From Chondrilla cf. caribensis (lineage: Eukaryota; Porifera; Demospongiae; Chondrillida; Chondrillidae): a DNA stretch of 64,000 bases. Positions 20,767 to 32,796 of the stretch are shown one piece after another; position 1 is the first letter of the stretch; every line of letters starts with the position of its first letter. Both the position numbers and the translations under genes were made by a program. Below the pieces are notes generated by a model that made no database searches, was not told the DNA's origin, and saw only the letters and a list, made by a program, of their open reading frames with translations. Location of the stretch: positions 5,837,900 through 5,901,899 of the forward strand of contig OZ026546.1 of assembly GCA_964020155.1 (NCBI GenBank), given 5' to 3'.

Positions 20767-23700
20767 TTATGTTCCCAATTAATTATGATCTTAAATAGAA
20801 TAAGCCAGGATTCATGCTTCTTCTGTGGTTGGTCTGTGGTTGTGTACTGTAAGACAAGAACTCATTTCAAAGATCTTTGTCTCCAGTCCAAAGGTCCTCT
20901 TTTTGTACTGGTATGCATGGGTTGTTTCCATTTTATGCATCCTGCAGTAGGTACTTGTACTTGAAGGGAATAATGTTAGAAAGCTGTTAAGTTGTATGGA
21001 AACTACTGCCATTTTTTCTCCTTCCAAGATAGCCAAAGATGATAATCTCGATTAATATTCACCAATTTAGCAGTCCATATCATTAATTTTACTGTTGGGA
21101 TGTCACCGGATTTGTTGTATAGGAAGAAGAAATGTATTCAAGTGATGAACAGTGGTGATAGATATCAACTTTCCAATGAGAGAAAATTAATTTTACCTTG
21201 TAGCTACATCTTGACATTGCAGTATCTTTATGTCTTTCATACAACTCAGTGGAAGTTAAAAGAAACTACTGTATCTAAAGTCTTGCTCCATTGTATTGAG
21301 ATCACATGCAGGTCACAAGTTGAATATTATGTAATTGTTACATACTACCCATCTCGATATAGCTACATACGTACATGATGTTGCCATGGAAATTTATGTT
21401 CCCCATTAATTGTGATCTAAATGGAATAAGCCAGGATTCAAGTTATTCCTGTGGTTGGTCAGTGGTTGTGTACTATATACTGTGTTCACTTGGCCTTGTA
21501 ACATAAAGTGATTCTGCACTGTGTGTCATTAGGAAGGTAACCTTTTTATTCACTTGAGATCATTGGAACTACGGTTATCATCAATCATGTGGTTGTATTC
21601 CATGTCAACTATAAGGAGAATATGCCAGGATTCATGTAACACCAGTGGTTGGTTAATGGTTATGTGTTAAACTGTGATGGACACTCATGCCTCCATGTCA
21701 TGTCCAATGCTTCTATGTACACATGTACAAATGAAGTATGTTGAGTTGCCATGGTAAACTAAAAGTAGAATATGCCATGCAGGATTCGTGTCATACCAGT
21801 GGTTGTATGTCTTGAAGTGTAAATTGATTTTGTTCCATGCATGTGTTGTATAGGGGCTTGTGTAGTCATAATATTGTATGAAGTTAACCTTTTTATTCAC
21901 TTGAGATCATTACACCTATGGTTATTATCATCATCGATCATTACGGTTATCATCCATCATGTGGTTGTATTCCATGTCAACTATAAGGAGAATATGCCAG
22001 GATTCATGTCACACCAGTGGTTGGTTAATGGTTATGTGTTAAACTGTGATGGACACTTATGTCTCCAGTCATGTCCGGTGCTTGTATGTACACATGTACT
22101 GTGTTCATCTAACCTTTTTATTCACTTGAGATCATTGCACCTATGGTATTATCAAGCACTTGGTTGGATTTCATGTCTCATGATTACTTATAAGTGTAGT
22201 AACCTTTTCCTGGGACTGCCTGTGGCAGTTCCTATGTTAATTTCATTCCCACTTCCAGTATGTACTGCTTGATATATCAATAATATGTGTTCCTACACAT
22301 AATTACAACAGAGAATTGTAGTATAATTTATAGCGCGATAAAAGATAGCCGATTACAAACACTGAGGATTAAAAATTGGACCAGAATTTGAGCATAAACA
22401 CTTCACTGAACACAATATCCTCAGCAAAGGACCTGTATGTGCAGTACAATATATTTCAATTCTGATGAGGTGTTCACATCGGAAGCCATTTTATGTTCTA
22501 TTTCTGCGATATACATGGGAAAGTTATGCTATTATGCATTACACAGTCATCAGCCTTTCTTGTAATAGTTGAAATTATCTCAAAGGAATGGATAGTGTTA
22601 TCACTCTCACCCTCTGCATACATATTGCAATATATTACGTGTCACTGAGTATCATGCAGGGTGTGATGTGCATATGTGTATGTGATCTCTATTTAAGTGC
22701 TGTAACTCAAGAATGGAAACAGATATGAAGCCGCCGCTTGTACTATTCACGAAACAATCTCTAGGCCTTCGTGTGATACCAGAAATATAATTTCTGTCAG
22801 ATGCACAAAAATGACCCTTTTCACACAAAGGTTGTGTATGGTCACTCATTAATTGTCATTATGATTGCAAAATGTAATTCAGTAAATTCAATTGCATTAT
22901 TTGATTGCGTAATATTATTCTTGAGAGCGATAATTGGTGATTAACGTGAAATTAATGAATTCACTCATTTTCTTAGATAGCCAGTCATGACAAGTGGTTT
23001 TATGTATGTACACATGTTCTGTGTTCATTTGGTCTTGAAAGGTAAATTGATTTTGCACCATGTGTTGTGTGGGGTGGTTATGTAGTTATAGAATTATCGG
23101 AAGTTAACCTTTTTATTCACTTGAGATCATTGGAACTACGGTTATCATCAATCATGTGGCGGGAGCCCATGTCAACTATAAGGAGAATATGCCAGGATTC
23201 ATGTCACACCAGTGGTTGGTTAATGGTTATGTGTTAAACTGTGATGGACACATGTGTCACTATGTCACTTCCAGTGCTTGTATGTACACATGTACTGTGT
23301 TTATCTAACCTTTTTATTCACTTGAGATATTGTACCTATAATCCTATTGAACTTATGTCAATGATATGTGTTCCTACACATAACTACAACAGAGAATTTG
23401 TAGTATGTATAGTGTGATAAAAGATAGTTGATTCAATACACTGAGAATTAATAATTGGAACAACTGACCTCAAGAATCAGTGTCTGTGAGTACGTGTGAA
23501 GGTCCTCTTTGTATGGTTATAAGGGTTCCCCCATTGTGTAAATGCAGTGAAAGTTGTCCATACTACAGCTAGTATTTGTCCCAATCTGTCATGTTGCTAT
23601 GGTACATATGTGGTGGTCACATTGGAAGTCATTTTATGTTCTATTTCCATAATATACTTAAGAAAGCTACCATTATACATTACGCAGTCAACAGCCATTC

Positions 23701-24844
23701 TGTGTGATAGTTTAAATTATGTGAATGGAATGGACATTATTATCACTCTCGCCCTCTGCATACATATTGGGATATATTATGTCACTGAGTATCATGCAGG
23801 GTGTGATGTGGCTATGTGTATGTGTGAGAATCACCAGTAGATTTTGCAGATTAGGATCACGTAACATTTTTGAGAAATCGGAAAATGACACTGAAAGTCA
23901 TTCTAGAACAAGAAATCACTCTCAAATCACTTCGAAACCACATTCTACGTTTAGCTGCCAAGAAAGGCGTGCAAATAACCTATATAAGTAGGTTCTTTTC
24001 CATTTCTCGACCCAAATAATTATTCAGTTCAACCAAAAACAGTACCAATATGTCTGAAGAAAGAGCTTGTTTTAACCATGCTCACCGCTAGTAGTATGCT
24101 CTCAACGTCAGCTTCTGATAAATCTGAAATCTCCAAGAATACAGCATTACAAGATACTAATGTCACATGGTTTATTAGTTTCCAACAAATATACAAATTT
24201 TTAGTATACTGTACCAAACGCCCAAGCCAATACGTAGTTTTTAAGGAACCATATCTCCACAACGACTTTCACAACTACCTTAAACCTTTGTATGCAACTT
24301 CCTCAGTATAGGTAGACTATGAATTTGAGAAAAAGTGATTTCCACCAAAAGTGGCCAAATCTGCGATTTCAACTGGCGTTGCTCACATGTGATCTATTTT
24401 CAAATGCTGTGTCTTAAGAATGGGAATATGAATTAAGCCACTTCTTGTACTATTCAATGAAACTATCTCAAAGCTTCCACGTGATACCAAAGATGTAATT
24501 CCCGTCAGATGTGCAAAACTGACCTTTTCATATAGAGGGTCACATATGACCTCTCATTGATTGCTGTTATGATTACAAAATGTAATTCAGTAAATTCAAT
24601 TGCATTATTTGATTGCATAATATTGTTCTTGAGAGTGATAATTGGTGATTAATGTGGAATTTATGAATGATGTTATTACATTCACACACTTCACACAAGT
24701 GGAGGTATCTATTTTGTTATGAGTATCAAAGTATAATGTGCATATGTATATGTATTGTATGTGTAGATGCATGTGTGTACATGCAGTATATGTGGGAATG
24801 CACACACAGTGTAATTAGCACATATTTCCTAATCGTGTGCTCTT
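20767..24844. other. 4.1-kb gene-free stretch of decayed array repeats
   Basis: No intact gene. At 21366-21480 there is an orphan promoter-like copy (X-box-like GTTGCCATGGAAAT at 21379). From 21530 to 23350, segments of about 200-350 bp containing GGTTATCATCAATCATGTGG and CCAGTGGTTGGTTAATGGTT recur at least four times. From 22560, 23560 and 24400 there are copies of the conserved 3'-flank block of FReD genes without their coding exons. Confidence 0.6.
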
Positions 24845-25509
24845 CTAGTTAAGCTTCAGCTTCATTTCAGCCATCTTGAAGGAGTGCCACTGTACACCAG
24901 GTTTGGCGTTATACCAGTTAACCCCTTCTGCTTCCTCACCTTCTCCAGTGAAGTATTCACCATTGAGATTAGCACGGTGGCAGTTGTTGAACCACCAACC
25001 CCCTCTGCCTTCACCTGCACAATTCTTATCCCAATTGTCATGATCTTGGTCGTAGGTAGTGAACATCTGTCCACTGTGGTAGGAGAGCTGATCCCCGGCA
25101 TTCCCGCTGTATCCCGACACACTCATTCTATAGTTAGTACTACTGTCTCCAACTATGAACTGGGAGTATTCGGCATAGTAAGAGTTCCCTTCCCAGTCTC
25201 CTAACTCCACCCTCAGTTTGGTTCCAGGATAGGTGTCTGTCATGCAGTAGACATTGTCCAGTCCCATCCAGTATTCTCCATTAGGCTTTCCAAATCCATT
25301 GACGTATTCAATCCAATTGCGATAGAATCCAACTGCTCCATTGAATCTTGTCTGGAAGACGGTCCAGCTTCCTCTCATGTCACAATAAGCAGTGAAGGGT
25401 CCACACCCACAGTCCATGGTGTAGATCCCGGAATGCGAGCATACTTCCTGGTGTACTTGTTCACATCCACAGAGGAGGGGTTGGCAGGCATCATGACCCT
25501 TAGCATAGT
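24845..25509 (-). pseudogene. FReD copy 3: intact second exon without a leader exon
   Basis: The 665-nt exon is fully open (MDCGCG... to KLKLN, TAG) and has the usual acceptor. I find no signal-peptide exon or TATA box before the 3' end of copy 4. The base after the acceptor is changed, so the first mature Cys (T|GC) would become Tyr (T|AC). The ligand region is unusual: DQDHDNWDKNCAGEGRGGWW and EGEEAEGVNW, shared in part with copy 16. It could be a recent pseudogene, or be spliced to the leader of copy 4 by skipping copy 4's second exon; the sequence cannot decide. Confidence 0.75.
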
Positions 25510-27489
25510 CTACAAGGTGTATAATACTGAATGTTAGATTTTACTTTATTTAACTTTAAGCCAAACTTTAAGCTCTGTTTTCTACTGCTTTTCAGACAAT
25601 CCACATGATAATTACTCTTTTGCTACATTTAAAGTGGAAAACAAACTTCGTTAACCAGGAAATTGTTGGCCACATTCTCCGTGAACTTTCTCGATTGAAC
25701 ACATCCTTCCTAGAGCTCGCGGAGGTTGCATTGAAGGATTGCTCACGGGGTTAGACGATACAGTAGTGAGGCTGGAGGGATGGAGATCCCTTGCAAACTC
25801 ACATTCAATGGGGAAAAATGCAAGATAATGAATAATTAGAGAGGTGACGACAAATTGTTGAACGCCATATTTCGTCATCAATTAGGGGTAATCAGCTGAC
25901 AAAAAATTAGAGTGACAAAAAATTAGAGAATATACGGTAATATTTACACTGTAACAATGCATACCATATGTGGCAGTCAGTCAGAAATTAGGAACTAGTT
26001 AAGTGAAATGTATACGTATGTGTAGCATATCACCCACCTCCTCAAAATGATCCATGCATAAAAGTTAGTGTTGTGTGAATGAAGATGTAATTAATACGTA
26101 CTAGTTACTACACGCTCTCTGTGCCGTATTGCGTTTACTGCTCGAGACCCGAGGGGCGAAGCGCCCGAGGGCGAGTGCAGTAAACAAAGCAATATGGCAG
26201 AGAGAGCGTGTAGTAAGTGGCTTATCGCAAAATAACCGCCTAGAAAAGTACACCGTACGTTTGAATTCAAATACTTTTCTTCCCCTCGTTTCGATATTTC
26301 CAGTAATTTTGTTTCTCTTTCAAGAAAATGGTCTATCATAAGCATTAGCAGCCTTCCAGCAGTGAGGAAAGCCAACCACTAGCTATTGTGTAAGCGATTT
26401 GATTTCGACGTGGAAGATGACGAGTCCCAACAACGAGTATTGTGTGGTGCCCCAATTCTGGACGCTTTCTACTTTCGAACATCAAGTACGATAATCGGTT
26501 AAATTTATTCAAATCTTTAAACGTTGTTTCGTAGATTGAGGATCAGTTTTAAACTTTATCCGAAAACGGCCGATTCGCGAACAGTTTCGCAACAATCCAA
26601 AGTGTCCGAAATTAGGAAGCATCAGGGGTTCAGGGCACCTCACCATGAAAACAGCGAAACAAATCGAGCCAATGAAGAAAGTTGTACGTTGTACACCAGT
26701 ACGAGACTGATTGATTGATTGACAATGGTCTTCCAAAGTGTTGATTGATGTGATAATTGTGCGGTCGCCTTGCTAGGTTTTAGGGGGCGCTTGCAGGTTA
26801 CTGCAGTGCTGGTAACCTGTATACCGGCATACCGGTCTCTTTGATGTATGACGTCATCGGGCGATAATATTAGTTACAATTAAATGAAATATAGTAATGA
26901 TATATAAATTAATAGGATAAGACAAACATATATACTATACACAAAAGAAATGATTACTTTAAAATTACATGATAGGATTAATGCAAGAACTGACCCTCTG
27001 TCAGGGCTAGTTCAGTGTTTTCATTATATTATAGAATATTACTTCATATGCTTGTGATTTGAAGTATGTATATGTACTGTCCATTCGAAAAGGGTCATAT
27101 TCATGCTAAGTTTACATTTGAATACTGAAGCAATTGAGAATTTTTGTTTATTATCTTTGATTGCTGTTATGATTACAAAATGTAATTCAGTAAATTTAAT
27201 TGTATTATTTGATTGCATAATATGATTCTTGAAAGTGATAATTGGTGATTAATGTGGAATAAATGAATGATATTATCACACTTATTGTTATTACACTAAT
27301 GAAGAGTGATTATTACTTTCACACACTGCACACATGTGAAGATATTATATTATATTATGAGTATCAAAGTATAATGTGCAAATGTATATGTATTGTATGT
27401 GTAGATGCAAGTGTGTACCTGCAGTACATATGGGAATACACATACTGAGCAATTATGCAATTAAATTTCCCAATCATAAGTTCGATCTT
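25510..27489. other. Intergenic region lacking the expected leader exon of copy 3
   Basis: It holds a foldback element (26105-26216), single-copy-looking DNA from 26220 to 26830, and from about 25940 a segment similar to 37065-37300, the 3' flank of copy 7. No coding exon is supported. Confidence 0.5.
26105..26216. mobile_element. GC-rich foldback element
   Basis: Arms of about 36 bp (beginning TTACTACACGCTCTCTGTGC) are near-complementary and enclose a GC-rich, itself palindromic centre with CCGAGGGGCGAAGCGCCCGA. The composition is strikingly unlike the AT-rich surroundings. Confidence 0.75.
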
Positions 27490-28608
27490 TTAGTTGAACT
27501 TCAGCTTCATTTCAACCACCTTGAAGGAGTATTGCCCTCCACCAGGTTTGAAATTATGCCATGTGACTCCTTTATCATCCTCAACTCCTCCAGTCAAGTA
27601 CTCACCATTGAGATTAACATAATGGCAGCTCTTGTACCACCAAGCCCCTCTGAATCTGACTGCACAATTCCCCCCATTGCTGTCATGATCTTGGTCGTAG
27701 GTAGTGAACATCTGTCCACTGTGGTAGGTGAGCTGATCCTTGACATTCCCACTGTATCCCGACACGTTCATTCTATAGTTAGTACTACTGTTTCTAACTA
27801 CGAACTGGGAGTATTCAGCATAGTAAGAGTTCCCTTCCCAGTCTCCTAACTCCACTCTCAGTTTGGTTCCAGGAAAGGTGCTTGTCATGCAGTGGATGTT
27901 GTCAAGTCCCATCCAGTATTCTCCTCTGGGCTTTCCAAATCCATTGACATAACTGTTCCAATTTCGATAGAATTCAACTGCTCCATTGAATCTTCTCTGG
28001 AAGACAGTCCAGTTTCCTCTCATGTCACAATAAGCAGTGAAGGGTCCACACCCACAGTCCATGGTGTAGACTCCAGAACGTGAGCATACTTCCTGGTGTA
28101 CTTGTTCACATCCACAGGGAAGGGTCGGGCAGGTATTGTGTCCTTTAGCATAGCCTACAAGGTGTATAGTGAATGTTAAAAGATTGCCATCAGCTAATGT
28201 TAGTAAGACTTGGTGTTCAATGCCAATATGTCAGTAAGAAGGGAGCTCAATCTTCAGGAAATAGTGAATCACTTTTGTTTATAGTGCAGTTTATAAGACA
28301 TTGTACAGCACTTGATTGTCTCCAGAACCAATTGAGGTTGCTGTGAATGGCATGTGCATGTACATAGGTATGCATCAGGCCAAATGTACAGTATATTTAG
28401 TTCTTTAAAATGTTGGAATATGCGTACATACACCCCTAATATACAGGATATACATGTGTATATGTATTGCTTGTTATAAATCAGGCACACCACATGTCCT
28501 TCACCCACTGTGCACACAGTCCTGGTACACTATTGTACCAAGTTACTTACATTCTTGAAATGCTGCCACTGATATTATCCCAAGGAAAATAGTGACCTTA
28601 GAGAACAT
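27490..28608 (-). CDS. Fibrinogen-related lectin-like protein, array copy 4
   Basis: Exons are 28551-28608 (leader MFSKVTIFLGIISVAAFQE) and 27490-28154, with a 396-bp intron (GTAAGT donor). The protein is 240 aa. The linker is CYAKGHNTCPTLPCGC / QVHQEVCSRSG. The ligand region reads DHDSNGGNCAVRFRGAWWYK, CHYVNLNGEY and GVEDDKGVTWHNFKPGGGQY. VVRNSSTNY replaces the usual VVGDSSTNY. It is closely related to copy 7 including long flanks. Confidence 0.92.
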
Positions 28609-28695
28609 TGTTCTTTCTCTTGTTCTCCTCTGAACTTCCTCTCTTCCTGTCAGTATACCTCTAGTGATAGCTGATTCTGCTAATTCACCCATCTT

Positions 28696-28771
28696 CTTAT
28701 ATAGTCTTAGTTGAGGATTATAGGATGACGTGTGTTGAGTTGTCATGGTGATTTAGCAATACCATGGTAAC
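28696..28771 (-). promoter_or_regulatory. Promoter of FReD copy 4
   Basis: CTATATAAG (28696-28704), CRE-like TGACGTG (28726-28732), X-box-like GTTGTCATGGTGAT (28739-28752) and AATACCATGGTAAC (28758-28771). Start spacings are 13 and 19 bp. Confidence 0.7.
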
Positions 28772-30140
28772 TTGACACATAATCTCCTTATATAGTCTTT
28801 GTTCGGGATGAGAATGACGTATGTATCTGTTGTCATGGCAATGTAACTGAAAATGTGGAGCATTAGGATCGTTGATATTATAGTCTTTATCTCGTTGTTG
28901 TTTTTGTCTTCTAAAACAACAACTAATGTATAGCACAGTGACCCCTGCCCCACTCTATTCTACATGCACGTATGCATGTCATTGTCTTGTTTTGCTCAAA
29001 TGGGAAGTCATGGCATATAACACATGACGACACCTGCTAAGCACAGTAGAGTCAGTATCCTACCAGTCAGGCAACCTATGACAGTCTCGAAGGTGGTATG
29101 TCATGTTAATTGGTATTGCTTTCACCTTGTATGGGGAACAGATCACTCACAACATAGACACCATTCAGGTGTCTTCACTCCCATTGGAAGAGGTATTGCA
29201 AAATTGGAACTTACAATCAGTGAACATAAACGGCCAGAACCAATGAGTTATACTGAAATGGGGCTGAAGGAACCTCATTGTGATATGTGAACAAATTCTT
29301 TGGGTACGGTAATAATAATATAATAGACATACAGTCTGTACTTCTGGTTAGCTGTTAGCAATCATTTGTTGCATATTCTTGCGTTAGTACTATTTTGACC
29401 ATTGTCCAGTGGTTTGCATATCACATCATCCACCACCACTTAATGATCTGTACAATGACTGTATAAATGTAGATGTAATAATTATTAATAATTCTCTGAA
29501 CTTCCTCTCTTCCTGTCAGTGTTCCTCTAGTGATAGCTGATTTGGCTAACTCACCCATCGCCTTATATAGGCATAGCTGATGATAAGGATGACCTATGTT
29601 CAGTTGTCATGGTGGTATAGCAGTGTAAATTGAAAGTAAAATGTGACAAGATTGTATTATTACAGTGCTTGGTAAATGGTTGCATACTGTAGAACAACAC
29701 CTCACCTCAAGGATCAGTGTCTGTAGTGTGAAAATCTTCTTTGAGTGGTATATAGTATGGTTTGTCTTCCTTGTATACGTATATGCCTTAATGTGTGTTT
29801 GTATCAGCTACAACTTGTCCCAAACCAGTATATTGCTGAATACAGCAGTTCCATGGTAAGTGGCCATATTGGAAGGTATTTATGCTCTATATCTCTAATA
29901 TAGTAAAAAATACAATTATACAATATGCAGTATATAAATATACTGCATATTGTATAATTGTATTTTACACCTTGATACTCAGTAACATATTAGATATATA
30001 CCATATATATGGTATATATGTATAACATACTGAGTATACATATGTGTATGTACTGCATGTGTAGATGCAAGGATGTAATAGTGCACACAGGAATACACAC
30101 ACAAATTACATACAGCACAATTCTCAAATGATGTGTCCTT
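28772..30140. other. Intergenic region upstream of copy 4
   Basis: Most of it (about 28780-29460) is duplicated upstream of copy 7 (about 39390-40060). A second, decayed promoter-like stretch (GAACTTCCTCTCTTCCTGTC, then CTTATATAGG at about 29560) lies near 29496-29640. A 28-bp-arm palindrome lies at 29907-29966. Confidence 0.55.
29907..29966. repeat. AT-rich perfect palindrome, 28-bp arms, 4-base loop
   Basis: The arms beginning AAAATACAATTATACAATAT are exactly complementary around TAAA. The palindrome interrupts a stretch otherwise conserved between array units (compare about 41060-41110). Confidence 0.9.
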
Positions 30141-30376
30141 CTAGTTGAAGTTCAGCTTTAATGAGTTGTACCCTCCACTATTGGATCACTCACTCCTCCA
30201 GTTAAATATTCGCCTTTAAGATTAATGCGATGGCAGCTTTTGTATCAGCAACCCCCTTTGAGTGTAACTGCACAATTCTCACTGCTGCTGTCAAGATCTT
30301 GGTCGTAGGTAGTAAACTGTGGTAGGAGAGCTGATCTCCGGCATTTTCACCGCATCCTGACACCATCAATTTCTAT
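30141..30376 (-). pseudogene. FReD pseudogene fused to a type A promoter
   Basis: The C-terminal third of a FReD exon is recognisable, starting at the TAG at 30141. It has deletions near the C-terminus and before the NCA region. GGTTGCTGATAC replaces the codons for Gly-Trp-Trp-Tyr and brings a TGA. Homology stops at about 30376, where promoter DNA with TATAAAAGG (30428-30436), TGACGTA (30458) and two X-box-like sites (30471, 30490) follows. The 5' half of the FReD, the intron and the leader exon are missing. Confidence 0.9.
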
Positions 30377-30427
30377 TTCACGTTTCCACTCTACTCCTAT
30401 GACAATTGCTGTCCCACTGTGCATTTT

Positions 30428-30503
30428 CCTTTTATAACACCCACCTTGGGATGAGAATGACGTACATCATATTTCCATGGTAATTTCACATTGCCATTGT
30501 GAT
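30428..30503 (-). promoter_or_regulatory. Type A promoter remnant on the 30141 pseudogene
   Basis: TATA, CRE-like and both X-box-like positions are kept at the usual 13 and 19 bp offsets although the gene behind them is dead. It combines a type A TATA region with a type B-like upstream part. Confidence 0.55.
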
Positions 30504-31662
30504 CAACCCCCCTTGTAACTGAAAATAGAATGTGCCATACTTCGTGTTATTCTGGTGGTTGCTCACCTCAAGGATTTGTGTCTGCAGTCTGTGCTGGTGT
30601 GCATGTGGTTTATTCCCCTCATACGACCTCTAAAATAGGTATTTGTACTTGACTCAAACCAGAATTTTCTATACAGTAGGTCTATAATATGTAGTGGCCA
30701 TACAGGAAGCCATTTTATGCTCCATTTGCTAAACTAATAACTACAGTAAAGTGATAATTTACCATCTAAATTGATATTATTATGTAGTCATCAGCATTCA
30801 ATTTGTGCAATAATTGAAACCGTCTGAATCAATGAATCATACTGTTATGGTCACATTTAGCACACATATTGGGATATATGATTATAATATTAATATTATT
30901 ATTATTGTGAGTATAAAAGTGTCATGTACATATGTGTACTTATGTACTGTATGGGTAGATATCATACATTTAGTACACAGAAAAGAGTATTTACATATCA
31001 TAATCTCCAGATTTGATGTTCTCCTATACCACAGTTATTACCGTTCACACAAGTTCACCTTAATGTTTAATATTATTATTATATTGGAGAACATGACATG
31101 CAATTTGGATGTGATGTACTAATTTATGTAAGTATAGTACATGTATTGCACACACAAGCACACATCCACAGAATGTTATTCTTTATTGACGTTCAAATGT
31201 ATATAGGTGAAAGGTGCTTATTAATCAAACTTCAGCTTCATTTCAGCGGACTTAAAAGTGTAGATTTGAAGCTGCCGCTTGTACTATTCGATGAAGCTGT
31301 TTTTCTAAGCTTTCATGAACCAAAAACACAATTTCTGTCAGACATGTGAAAATGACCCTTTGTGCATGGACATATGATCTCTCACTGATTGCTGTTATGA
31401 TTACAAAATGTCATTTAGTAAATTCAATTGCATTATTTGATTACACAATATAATTCTTGGAAGTGACAATTGGTGATTAATGTGGTATTTATGTATGATG
31501 TTAATATTTTCACACACTGCACACATGTGGAGGTATATATTATGTTATGAGTGAGTATGTATAATGTGCATGTGTGTATATATTGTATGTGTAGATGCAA
31601 GTGTGTACATATGGGAATACACACTCAGAGTGATTATGTAAATTTCCAAATCATGTGCTGTT
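30504..31662. other. Intergenic region with a FReD remnant
   Basis: AT-rich decayed flank repeats. The only gene trace is the 43-bp FReD C-terminus at 31221-31263. Confidence 0.5.
31221..31263 (-). pseudogene. 43-bp remnant of a FReD C-terminus
   Basis: The stretch reads as the last codons of a FReD exon (…SAEMKLKFD, TAA) and then breaks off into flank repeat DNA. It is a deletion relic of a former array copy. Confidence 0.8.
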
Positions 31663-32709
31663 CTAGTTGAACTTCAGCTTCATTTCAGCCACCTTGAAGG
31701 AGTAGTGCCCTCCACCAGGTTTGAAATTGTACCATGTAACCCCTTTTGCATCCTTAACTCCTCCAGTCAAGTACTCACCATTGAGATTAACATTGTGACA
31801 GTTCTTGAACCACCAAGCCCCTTTGTATGTGACTGCACAATTCCTACTGCTGCTGTCATGATCTTGGTCGTAGGTACTGAACATTCCTCCACTGTGGTAG
31901 GTGAGATGATCCCTGACATTCCCGCTGTATCCCGACACGTTCATTCTATAGTTAGTACTACTGTCTCCAACCACGAACTGGGAGTATTCGGCATAATAAG
32001 AGTTACCTTCCCAGTCTCCTAACTCCACTCTCAGTTTAGTTCCAGGAAAGCTGCTTGTCATGCAGTGGATGTTGTCCAGTCCCATCCAGTATTCCTGTCT
32101 GGGGTTTCCAAATCCATTGACGTATTCAGTCCAATTGCGATAGAATTCAACTGCTCCATTGAATCTTCTCTGGAAGACGGTCCAGTTTCCTCTCATGTCA
32201 CAATAAGCATTGAAGGGTCCACACCCACAGTCCATGGTGTAGACTCCAGAGTAGGAACACACGCGTTCATAAACCTGTTCACATCCACAAGGTGGTTGAC
32301 ATATGTCAGGGTCATGACCTTTAGCATTACCTGCACAAAGAATGAGGGGGGGGGTTGTAATGTTCCCACCTGAGTCCATGTTTGCATGAACAGTGACACG
32401 TACTGTCCCTGTTACTGTGGGCAGAGTAAAGGTGTATGCACATAGATATACACCAGGCCTAGGCCTCATGTGCAATACAGTATAATCTCTTATTTATTCT
32501 ACTGTGTGTGTGTGTGTGTTAGAATCTACAGTTGATGCCTGTGTGTGTGTGTGTGTGTGTGTGTAGTGTTTGTTGCAAATCAACCACACACCACATGTCC
32601 TTCACCCACTGTGCACACAGTCCTGGTACACCATTGTACCAAGTTACTTACATTCTTGAAATGCTGCCACTGATATTATCCCAAGGAAAATAGTGACCTT
32701 AGAGAACAT
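31663..32709 (-). CDS. Fibrinogen-related lectin-like protein, array copy 5
   Basis: Exons are 32652-32709 (leader MFSKVTIFLGIISVAAFQE) and 31663-32330, with a 321-bp intron. The protein is 241 aa. The linker is of the CNAKGHDPDICQPPCGC / QVYERVCSYSG type. The ligand region has DHDSSSRNCAVTYKGAWWFK and KDAKGVTWYNFKPGGGHY; HSGGMF replaces HSGQMF. The frame upstream of the acceptor stays open through the intron. Confidence 0.93.
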
Positions 32710-32796
32710 TGTTCTTTCTCTTGTTCTCCTCTGAACTTCCTCTCTTCCTGTCGTTAATCCTCTAGTGACTGCTGCTTCTGCTAATTCACCCATCTC

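Noticed and set aside
23725..24311. Frames in the 20.8-24.8 kb gap as possible new genes
   Set aside because: They are short and composed of array flank repeats, with no splice or domain support.
26091..26375. Minus-strand 94-aa frame over the GC-rich foldback
   Set aside because: It runs through an inverted-repeat element and shows no domain, leader or conservation.
28543..28746. N-terminal extension MGELAES... as the true protein start of the FReD genes
   Set aside because: Its ATG lies immediately beside the TATA box, and the frame is broken by an 11-base deletion in copy 14.
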